Below, in pieces: positions 1 to 4,512 of a stretch of 6,268 nt of DNA. Numbering within the stretch: the first letter of the stretch is position 1; each line of letters begins with the position of its first letter. Both the position numbers and the translations under genes were made by a program. The notes beneath the pieces were generated by a model. That model made no database searches. It saw only the letters and a program-made list of their open reading frames with translations, and had not been told where the DNA came from. Source of the stretch: an uncultured Aeromicrobium sp. (GTDB taxonomy: Bacteria; Actinomycetota; Actinomycetes; Propionibacteriales; Nocardioidaceae); NCBI RefSeq assembly GCF_946221465.1, contig NZ_CAMJVP010000200.1, forward strand, positions 1 to 6,268, written 5' to 3'.

Positions 1-107
1 ACTGCAGCGCTCGTCTTGCCGGCACCCTTCTTGGCGAGGATGCCGTTGGAGCTCGTGATGATGTCGAGGGGCAGGTAGACATCCTCGGCGACGCGCAACC
101 CAGTCAT
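1..107 (-). CDS. P-loop ATPase, N-terminal fragment (runs off the left edge)
   Basis: The reverse strand from the ATG at 107 is open to the window edge and gives 35 residues, so this is a 5' fragment. Residues 23-34 contain ILAKKGAGKTSA, a Walker A P-loop of the A-x4-G-K-T form (A25, G30, K31, T32), preceded by a hydrophobic strand. A P-loop this close to the N-terminus after a 'LPLD' segment resembles HerA/DUF87- and FtsK-like ATPases of actinobacterial plasmids and integrative elements, which pump or process DNA during transfer; that family assignment is inference from a short stretch. No Shine-Dalgarno sequence precedes the ATG. Its ATG overlaps the TGA of a 17-codon mini-ORF, so translation is probably coupled. 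The frame is open upstream for a further 22 codons but contains no ATG, GTG or TTG. Confidence 0.62.
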   Translation of the reverse strand, partial: MTGLRVAEDVYLPLDIITSSNGILAKKGAGKTSAA

Positions 108-157
108 TGCTGCACGCGGGGGTCCAGCGATCGCTGAGAGCGGTTCGATTCGGTCAT
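104..157 (-). CDS. 17-codon mini-ORF coupling a regulator to the ATPase (possible leader, or displaced ATPase N-terminus)
   Basis: The peptide is MTESNRSQRSLDPRVQQ. Its ATG (157-155) overlaps the TGA of the upstream regulator as ATGA, and its own TGA (106-104) overlaps the ATG of the ATPase as ATGA. A GAAGGAG sequence lies about 11 nt upstream of its ATG, whereas the ATPase ATG has no SD. It may be a short coupling ORF. Alternatively, a one-base indel may have separated the true ATPase N-terminus from the rest of the protein. There is no homology evidence that the peptide itself has a function. Confidence 0.35.
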   Translation of the reverse strand: MTESNRSQRSLDPRVQQ

Positions 158-690
158 GGCGTCGTCTTCTCCTTCACCGCCCGCGGCTTCTTGAGCAGCT
201 TCACCCCGAGGAGTTTCTCGAGGGCTTGAACTTCCTCGTCGCGCCAGCGGACTTCCCCTAGCAGCCGAGCACGGAAGGGGCCGGCGCCGACGCCGACCGA
301 ACGCGCTGCCTCGAACGCACTCATCGACTTCTTCGTGAGCTGCGTCTGCACCAGGCCGCTTACCTTCTTGCTGGTATCCCAGTCGAGGCGTCCCACGGTG
401 TTTCGCGCAGGCCTTCCCACTGTCTTGGGCTCTCGGTTCTGCTGCGCGGCGATGTAGGCCTCGATCTCGGCCCGGTGGAACACTGCGGTGCCCCGGAACC
501 CCTCGATGCGCATGGGCTTGGGAAACAGAGGGACGCCGGACGGGTTTCCCTTGGCCTCTAGGGCGCGGGAGCGTGTCTGGTACACGCGGACCGTGTCGTG
601 CCGGACGCCGATCATCTTCGCTGCCTGCATGTAGGTCACGAACTCTGGGCGGACGACGTCCTCCAGCGGGATCGTCAGCTCTGAAACCAT
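154..690 (-). CDS. Dual-HTH DNA-binding regulator with GRP linker (paralogue of the 1844-2374 gene)
   Basis: This is a 178-residue basic protein. Residues about 18-42 form an AlpA/excisionase- or MerR-like HTH with a tyrosine-rich recognition region (AKMIGVRHDTVRVYQTR). Residues 52-82 form a wing and helix (LFPKPMRIEGFRGTAVFHRAEIEAYIAA). Residues 92-96 are GRPAR, an AT-hook-like core. Residues about 108-163 form a second HTH ending in RLLGEVRWRDEEVQALEKLLGV. This order matches the product of the 1844-2374 gene, so the two are paralogues. The ATG at 690 is chosen because GGAGAG sits about 5 nt upstream; an in-frame ATG at 711 is the alternative, and longer upstream extensions run through the divergent gene. 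It is the first gene of a minus-strand operon leading to the P-loop ATPase, so autoregulation and control of that operon is the likely role. Its target is unknown. Confidence 0.82.
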   Translation of the reverse strand: MVSELTIPLEDVVRPEFVTYMQAAKMIGVRHDTVRVYQTRSRALEAKGNPSGVPLFPKPMRIEGFRGTAVFHRAEIEAYIAAQQNREPKTVGRPARNTVGRLDWDTSKKVSGLVQTQLTKKSMSAFEAARSVGVGAGPFRARLLGEVRWRDEEVQALEKLLGVKLLKKPRAVKEKTTP

Positions 691-724
691 TCCTGCTCTC
701 CGCTCGATCATTGGAAGGTTAGTA

Positions 725-745
725 ATGCACGAGGATACCAAATGA
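725..745 (+). CDS. 6-codon mini-ORF whose stop overlaps the start of the 742 gene
   Basis: The mini-ORF is ATG CAC GAG GAT ACC AAA TGA, giving MHEDTK. Its stop overlaps the downstream ATG as ATGA (742-745). GGAAGG lies about 6 nt upstream of its ATG. It is one of three such mini-ORFs in the window. A coupling or leader role is inference; an ORF this short can arise by chance. Confidence 0.25.
   Translation: MHEDTK
732..737 (-). promoter_or_regulatory. Candidate extended -10 promoter of the 154-690 regulator
   Basis: On the minus strand TATCCT matches the actinobacterial TANNNT -10 consensus and is preceded by TGG, giving an extended -10 (TGnTATCCT). No good -35 is present 17-18 nt upstream. 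Transcription would start near 725 and give a leader of about 35 nt before the ATG at 690. The element overlaps the mini-ORF and ribosome binding site of the divergent gene at 742, so regulator binding here could affect both directions. Confidence 0.4.
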
Positions 746-1221
746 GCGCGACGCTGCCGGGTGCGATGATGGTCGGCATGTCGATCCCTCGATACGCGTC
801 TGCCGCCCCCGATGGCGTGGTGACCTACGCCAACCCCTTCGTGTTCCTCGCAGAAGATCCCCGTCGTGAAGCCGCCAACGGGGTGACCGGAGATCTGGGC
901 GGTTGGGATGTCTCGGACGGCTTCCGGCTCGCAGAGGACTTCGGGGAGTCTGAGTGGCGCATCTCCGTTCTGCACGACGAGGTGTACGCGGTGCTGCGGA
1001 AGTTCTCGGGTCAACGTGGCTACACATTCGATGGCCCTGTGTGGATGCTCGCGGAGATCCCGGTGTCGCTGCGTGATCCTGTTCAGCAATCCCTCGTTCC
1101 ACACGAGGCCGTCCAAGAGCTGATGTCCAAGGTTGAGCAGCTGCGACGCACCCCGGACTCGCTTCTCACCGCAGTCGGGGTCATCCGGTCAGGGCTGCAG
1201 GTCTTAGCAGCGGGTTCCTAG
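742..1221 (+). CDS. Hypothetical protein of unknown function
   Basis: This is a 159-residue soluble protein that I do not recognise. The N-terminus is mildly hydrophobic and methionine-rich, but there is no clear signal peptide or membrane segment. The middle is acidic and aromatic (residues about 50-105, with WDVSDGFRLAEDF and GYTFDGPVWMLAEIP), and the C-terminus looks helical (residues 118-157). The ATG at 742 is chosen because GAGG lies 7-8 nt upstream, inside the overlapping mini-ORF. It is the only plus-strand gene in the left half. It diverges from the 154-690 regulator (51 nt between starts) and converges on the membrane-protein gene, sharing CTAG as the stop codons of both. Its position beside the regulator suggests joint control. 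The coding pattern is convincing but the function is unknown. Confidence 0.72.
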   Translation: MSATLPGAMMVGMSIPRYASAAPDGVVTYANPFVFLAEDPRREAANGVTGDLGGWDVSDGFRLAEDFGESEWRISVLHDEVYAVLRKFSGQRGYTFDGPVWMLAEIPVSLRDPVQQSLVPHEAVQELMSKVEQLRRTPDSLLTAVGVIRSGLQVLAAGS

Positions 1222-1847
1222 CCGTCGATACTTTCGGATGCAGCCAGCTTCTTGCGCTGGCTGAGGCTGGGACGGTACATCGCGATGCCGTACGGGAAAG
1301 CGGGCCCTACCTCTATCAGCCCGGGTAGCCGCTCTGCGTACTCAGCGGCCAGGACGGGCGCGGAGGCGGTGAGCCTGATCCCGACGTCGACGGAGTCGGC
1401 GGCCGCGGCCGCGGATGCCAGCAGCAGCTTCTGGAGCCTCTCCCCCGCACCCTTGGCTCGGGGTGCCCGGTTGTGATCGGTGATAGTCCAGTACTCGCTG
1501 GTGGCGTGGATCGTCATGGTCGAGGTGCCGTCCTCGAGTACGTAAGTGAGGCGGTGCGACTGTCCACCACGCGTCCTGAGCAGCAGCGCCACCAGGAGCA
1601 GCGCCACGGCGACGCACGCGGCGGCCGCGGCGAAGATGACCGGACCGTACTTCACCCCCACTCCGACGAACGCGACCCCGAGAAGAAGAAGGAGCATCGA
1701 GAAGACTCTCTGGCCAGCTGTCGTGCTGGAGGTGAACGCCCTCTGCCAGAGAAGAGACCGCAGCACCCATCCGGACTGTCGGAACAGATCTCGAGCCGTG
1801 GCGCGCCGGATGCCGGCGGGCGGTTCGGGCAACGGGGAAGGTGTCAT
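1218..1847 (-). CDS. Two-helix membrane protein of unknown function
   Basis: This is a 209-residue protein. The N-terminus (1-48) is proline-rich then basic. Residues about 49-65 (LLLLLGVAFVGVGV) and 68-90 (alanine/valine/leucine-rich) are two closely spaced membrane helices separated by a short KYG turn, which makes a hairpin with both termini on the same side. The basic RTR after helix 2 suggests a cytoplasmic C-terminal domain (residues 95-209), which appears to be mixed alpha/beta (strands around LTYVLEDGTSTMTIHA, a helix around 133-151). The start at 1847 is chosen because its ATG overlaps the upstream regulator's TGA as ATGA and GGAG lies about 9 nt upstream; a longer frame from 1964 would run deep into the regulator. 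Coupling to a dual-HTH regulator suggests a regulated envelope function of the element, for example in transfer, entry exclusion or maintenance. No family was recognised. Confidence 0.8.
   Translation of the reverse strand: MTPSPLPEPPAGIRRATARDLFRQSGWVLRSLLWQRAFTSSTTAGQRVFSMLLLLLGVAFVGVGVKYGPVIFAAAAACVAVALLLVALLLRTRGGQSHRLTYVLEDGTSTMTIHATSEYWTITDHNRAPRAKGAGERLQKLLLASAAAAADSVDVGIRLTASAPVLAAEYAERLPGLIEVGPAFPYGIAMYRPSLSQRKKLAASESIDG
1241..1263. terminator. Perfect 8-bp hairpin just past the convergent stops
   Basis: CAGCCAGC (1241-1248) and GCTGGCTG (1256-1263) are perfectly complementary around a 7-nt loop. The hairpin begins 20 nt after the stop of the plus-strand gene and lies inside the last codons of the minus-strand membrane-protein gene. 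No U-tract follows on the plus strand, so it is at best a weak or Rho-assisted terminator, or an mRNA 3'-end structure for the 742-1221 transcript. Confidence 0.4.
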
Positions 1848-2374
1848 TCTTTGGATCTCCGTGCGGCGCGGCGCTGCGCGCGCATCACCTCTACGTGCTC
1901 GTTCGCGTCTGAGGTGGAGATGGAGAGCAGATGCTCGATCGCAGCGAGTTCTTCGGGCCTCCAAGCCGTTCGCCCCCGAAGACGTTCACCGAGAGTGACG
2001 GTGTTCAGCGACAGCTGAGAGGCGAGTCCGCGCAGGGTGGATACGTCGGGTTCGCCTGCGCCCGCTGCCACGGCCTGGCGAAGGCGTGCGGCGAATGTGG
2101 CATCCCTGCTGCCGTCTGTCTGTGCGGTGCGGGGTGGCCGGCCCGCCGTCCCGGATCTTCGCGAGCGAGCCTCGATGTAGGCGTCGATCTCGGCCTCATC
2201 GAACAACACTGTGCGCCCGTCATAGCCGACAGGATCGGGGAACCTCGCCGGTCCGGGGAGCTTCGAGCGGTCGTTGCTCCGGTAGACGTAGACGGTATTC
2301 AGAGAGACGCCCATCTTCTTGGCGATGTCGTCGCTGCTGATCCGCCGGGAGGATCCACCGTGTTGCTGACTCAT
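1844..2374 (-). CDS. Dual-HTH DNA-binding regulator with GRP linker (paralogue of the 154-690 gene)
   Basis: This is a 176-residue basic protein. Residues 12-33 form an AlpA/MerR-like HTH (DDIAKKMGVSLNTVYVYRS). Residues 43-69 are a wing and helix (ARFPDPVGYDGRTVLFDEAE, then IDAYIEA). Residues 78-82 are GRPPR, an AT-hook-like core. Residues 112-150 form an XRE-like HTH (LRGLASQLSLNTVTLGERL, then WRPEELAAIEHLL). Segment for segment it matches the 154-690 product. The ATG at 2374 is preferred because it overlaps the stop of a 9-codon mini-ORF that carries a strong SD; an in-frame GTG at 2380 is the alternative, and neither start has its own SD. It is coupled by ATGA to the membrane-protein gene and lies back-to-back with the replication region, so it may repress its own operon or the region between 2401 and 2551. 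Confidence 0.82.
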   Translation of the reverse strand: MSQQHGGSSRRISSDDIAKKMGVSLNTVYVYRSNDRSKLPGPARFPDPVGYDGRTVLFDEAEIDAYIEARSRRSGTAGRPPRTAQTDGSRDATFAARLRQAVAAGAGEPDVSTLRGLASQLSLNTVTLGERLRGRTAWRPEELAAIEHLLSISTSDANEHVEVMRAQRRAARRSKE

Positions 2375-2400
2375 CGCCACACCGCTTTGCCGTCACCCAT
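2371..2400 (-). CDS. 9-codon leader mini-ORF with a strong SD, coupled to the 1844-2374 regulator
   Basis: The peptide MGDGKAVWR is encoded from the ATG at 2400-2398. Its TGA (2373-2371) overlaps the regulator's ATG as ATGA. AGGAG (2410-2406) sits 5 nt upstream of this mini-ORF, an ideal SD position, while the regulator itself lacks one. This suggests that ribosomes load on the mini-ORF and reinitiate on the regulator. It is the best supported of the three mini-ORFs. Confidence 0.5.
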   Translation of the reverse strand: MGDGKAVWR

Positions 2401-2551
2401 TGACTCTCCTGTGGTCTGGTTGGTTGGCGGAGCGATCGCCGCCCCTTTCATGAATGTAACCACGCGCCGTAGACGCCTCTCAGCAGAATCACTTCGCAGA
2501 CACGCCTGGACAGTCACCTAGTTGCGCATCCTGGTTCCGTAACATGGTTCT
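2401..2551. other. Divergent intergenic control region between the leftward and rightward operons
   Basis: This is the longest non-coding stretch (151 bp). It holds the SD of the 2400 mini-ORF, two 8-bp palindromes (GCGATCGC at 2432-2439 and TTCATGAA at 2447-2454), a possible minus-strand -10 TACATT (complement of 2453-2458) without a clear -35, and a plus-strand -10 at 2540-2545. I see no iteron array. The palindromes are candidate operators for the flanking HTH proteins, which is inference. Confidence 0.4.
2540..2545 (+). promoter_or_regulatory. -10 element for leaderless transcription of the 2552 gene
   Basis: TAACAT matches TANNNT and ends 6 nt before the ATG at 2552, so the transcript would start on the A of the start codon. 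No SD precedes this ATG, which agrees with a leaderless mRNA. The -35 region is poor (CCTAGT at 17-nt spacing). Confidence 0.5.
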
Positions 2552-2785
2552 ATGTCGAACGAGAACGTTGAGATCATCCGCCGGCAGATCGCTGCGGTCG
2601 GAGAAGAGATCGCCCGCACGGACGAGCTGCTTGAGAAGCGTGGTCGTCTCGTAGAGGAGGCGCGAGCCGCCGGCATGACGTACCGAGAAGTCGCTCAGCT
2701 GCTTGGTATGACAGAGACCGGTCTGCGCAAGACCCAGAAAGCTTTCCGAGCACGGGCTCTGATGCTCGAGGCGAAGGCATCCTGA
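2552..2785 (+). CDS. Small coiled-coil/HTH DNA-binding protein
   Basis: This is a 77-residue protein. Residues about 4-40 are a charged heptad-like helix (IIRRQIAAVGEEIARTDELL) suited to dimerisation. Residues 41-63 are an HTH of the sigma-region-4/LuxR type (MTYREVAQLLGMTETGLRKT), followed by a basic tail. The ATG at 2552 lacks an SD but sits 6 nt after a TANNNT box, which points to leaderless expression. It lies directly upstream of the polymerase-like gene, separated by a hairpin and an AT-rich promoter with a palindrome over its -35. The position suggests a copy-number or replication-operon regulator. This role is inferred from size, fold and neighbourhood; I did not recognise a named family. 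Confidence 0.75.
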   Translation: MSNENVEIIRRQIAAVGEEIARTDELLEKRGRLVEEARAAGMTYREVAQLLGMTETGLRKTQKAFRARALMLEAKAS

Positions 2786-2796
2786 CCTCGCCTCGA
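2766..2796 (+). terminator. Hairpin spanning the stop codon of the small HTH gene
   Basis: TCGAGGCGA (2766-2774) pairs perfectly with TCGCCTCGA (2788-2796), a 9-bp stem. An inner AGG/CCT stem (2775-2777 with 2781-2783) with a triloop can stack on it. The TGA at 2783-2785 lies within the structure. No U-tract follows. It could terminate the small gene's transcript or limit read-through into the polymerase-like gene. Confidence 0.45.
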
Positions 2797-2826
2797 CGAG
2801 CAGCCCGCGAGAGTCGTGAAATCTGC

Positions 2827-2856
2827 TTGCAAATTGCAATATTCTTTTACTAATAT
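2827..2856 (+). promoter_or_regulatory. AT-rich promoter of the replication operon with a palindromic operator over the -35
   Basis: TTGCAA (2827-2832), an 18-nt spacer and TAATAT (2851-2856) make a good sigma70-type promoter in an AT-rich patch (about 2821-2862) that stands out in this GC-rich window. TTGCAA-A-TTGCAA (2827-2839) is a 13-bp interrupted palindrome that covers the -35 and is a likely operator. Expected transcription start is about 2863. The patch could also serve as a DNA-unwinding element if the origin is here, which is inference. Confidence 0.6.
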
Positions 2857-2864
2857 AAGGTCAT

Positions 2865-2872
2865 GGAGGTGA
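2865..2872 (+). promoter_or_regulatory. Strong Shine-Dalgarno deciding the polymerase-like gene start
   Basis: GGAGGTGA is a near-perfect anti-16S match, 5 nt before the ATG at 2878. The in-frame ATG at 2863 has only AAGG, 2 nt away, so it lacks a usable SD. However, it sits 6 nt after the TAATAT box and could be read as a leaderless start. Confidence 0.65.
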
Positions 2873-2877
2873 CGGGT

Positions 2878-4512
2878 ATGGAGGAGTACGACTACCGCCC
2901 GAAGCCCTGGGTGCCGAAAGACGTTCCCACGATCTGGGTCGACCACACAACCGGCCAGGGAGTGACCCAGGACGGCGCCTCTGTGCGTCCGGTCATCGGC
3001 GACCGACGCAAGAACCCGAACCTGACCGATCTTCTCGATACAGCTGCCAGCTTCGGCGCCAACCGGATCATGCTGACCGGGAAGCGACCCGAGCCTGAGC
3101 CTGGCGTCCGCCACTGGCTGTACGTGCAGACACCTCGATGGAAGTCCGGCACACACTGGATCAACAACGGACCTCCCACTGGGCGCTTCGAGCACGAGAC
3201 CACCGGCTTCAAGATTGAGGTGCGCACGGCCGAGGAATGGTTCGGGGATATCCCACTCTCCCCCGCCCAGGCCCGCAGTGCCTGGGATACGACCGCCGCG
3301 ATTCTGAAGGCCGCCGACGAGCGGGCGCGGATGTTCAACTCCCCCGCCGCCACTGGCACCAATCTCTGGGCGCTCTCGCTCCCCAAGAACGTCAACCCTG
3401 TGCCGGTCTCGTCCGACATCGCTGAGGAGATCCACGCGACCAGCGGCCAACACCACATCGAGCATCTCGTCGCCGGCCCTGATGCCTCTGCTCACGAGGA
3501 CTGTGTCCCGCTCGTCGACCCAGCCAAGCAGAAGAAGATCAATGAGTTCGCGTACGTCGATGGCCGCTTCATGTACGCGGCGCTGGGTCGTGAGCTCGGC
3601 ATCGGGCCCGCGCGCCGACTGAACCGCGCTGCCGCCTACCAGCTGATGGAAGAGGATCCCTACGCACGGGCCCGGTTCTACGTCCGTTTCCAGATTCCCA
3701 CGACGTGGAACCATGTCGGGATCCTCGGGGTTCGACACCAGCGGGTCGAGGACGGGTGGTACTACCCCAACCGGCCGGGAGCTCGCGGAGAGACCTGGGC
3801 CGATGCCGCCGAGATCCAGGTAGCCCGCTCCGCGGGATGGGTCGTGGATCCGCAGGAGGCGATCGTCTTCCGGAAGGCCCGGCCTCTCGACACCTTCTTC
3901 GAGCGGATCATGCGGGCCCGAGACCGGGTCAATGAGCACCCCGACATGCACCCGATGCTCCGTCGCGCTGTGATGGCCGCGCTCCGCGCGATCGTCCTTC
4001 ACAGTGTGGGTGCGTTCGCCTCCTCGGGGCGGGATCAGACCCGTGTCGCTACAAGCGCCCTCGAGGTGCCGGCGCAATATCAGGCTCGGATGCAGCGCCA
4101 GGGCAAGCTGTTCGTCTACCACGTGCCCAGCGAACGCAACGCCCGCACCGAGTCGTTCTATCACCCGGAGCTCGCCGCGCAGGTGTGGGGTCGAGCGCGA
4201 GCTCGTGTTCTCGATGGGCCCAGTGCGCTCGGCTTGCACACGGCCGGCGCTCTCGCCGTCGACCCGACAACACTGCTCGGCATCCAGGGTGACGCCATCT
4301 ACACCAGTACCCTTCCGGGTTGGTCGCTGCCGGTCGCCAACGGCGGTGGGGACGACGGCAAGACCGGGCGTCTTCGCCTTCAGGGCTACCTCGGTGGTGG
4401 ATCTTTCCTCACCCCTGAGCGAATCCAGCAGCGTCTGTCGCTCCGGTCGCGAGCGGAGAAGGCCGGTATCGAGGCTGCGCTCGAACGGGACGAGGTGATG
4501 GCCGGTGGCTGA
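2878..4512 (+). CDS. Diverged family B DNA polymerase-like replication protein
   Basis: This is a 544-residue protein. Its C-terminal two thirds can be read as a family B polymerase core. Motif A-like: YVDGRFMYAAL with D228. Next comes a conserved-looking block WYYPNRPGARGETWADAAEI (about 300-319), similar to the GTW-containing segment after motif A in protein-primed polymerases. Motif B-like: RAIVLHSVGAFAS, R370 to G378. Motif C-like: GIQGDAIYTS with D472 at the place of the second Asp of DTDS. A GRLRLQG segment then resembles the post-motif-C strand. Residues 1-220 show no full set of 3'-5' exonuclease motifs. Known family B enzymes use the motif A and C aspartates for metal-dependent nucleotide addition. 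The assignment comes from motif reading only; a novel Rep is the alternative. It heads an operon with an HTH protein (8-nt overlap), parA and an RHH gene. The start is chosen by GGAGGTGA; the in-frame ATG at 2863 would add 5 residues. Confidence 0.7.
   Translation: MEEYDYRPKPWVPKDVPTIWVDHTTGQGVTQDGASVRPVIGDRRKNPNLTDLLDTAASFGANRIMLTGKRPEPEPGVRHWLYVQTPRWKSGTHWINNGPPTGRFEHETTGFKIEVRTAEEWFGDIPLSPAQARSAWDTTAAILKAADERARMFNSPAATGTNLWALSLPKNVNPVPVSSDIAEEIHATSGQHHIEHLVAGPDASAHEDCVPLVDPAKQKKINEFAYVDGRFMYAALGRELGIGPARRLNRAAAYQLMEEDPYARARFYVRFQIPTTWNHVGILGVRHQRVEDGWYYPNRPGARGETWADAAEIQVARSAGWVVDPQEAIVFRKARPLDTFFERIMRARDRVNEHPDMHPMLRRAVMAALRAIVLHSVGAFASSGRDQTRVATSALEVPAQYQARMQRQGKLFVYHVPSERNARTESFYHPELAAQVWGRARARVLDGPSALGLHTAGALAVDPTTLLGIQGDAIYTSTLPGWSLPVANGGGDDGKTGRLRLQGYLGGGSFLTPERIQQRLSLRSRAEKAGIEAALERDEVMAGG

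Noticed and set aside
691..1116. N-terminal extension of the 154-690 regulator to about 320 residues
   Set aside because: The extra residues lie antisense to the 742-1221 gene and look like shadow sequence. The start at 690 has an SD and begins the recognisable protein.
1848..1964. Upstream start for the membrane protein at 1964
   Set aside because: It would overlap the regulator by about 120 nt with an Arg-rich shadow sequence. The ATGA-coupled start at 1847 has an SD.
1473..2521. Plus-strand frames of 150-196 codons over the membrane-protein and regulator genes
   Set aside because: They are antisense to genes with membrane helices and HTH motifs; their translations are Arg/Ser/Pro-rich without structure.
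2381..2880. Iteron-type origin
   Set aside because: I looked for tandem direct repeats of 15-25 bp in both non-coding stretches and found only short palindromes, so an iteron origin is not supported.
2695..4239. Long minus-strand frame (514 codons) opposite the polymerase-like gene
   Set aside because: It is antisense to a well supported gene with SD and operon context. The translation is a low-complexity Arg/Gly/His/Val/Leu mix without recognisable domains, as expected from a GC-rich shadow frame.
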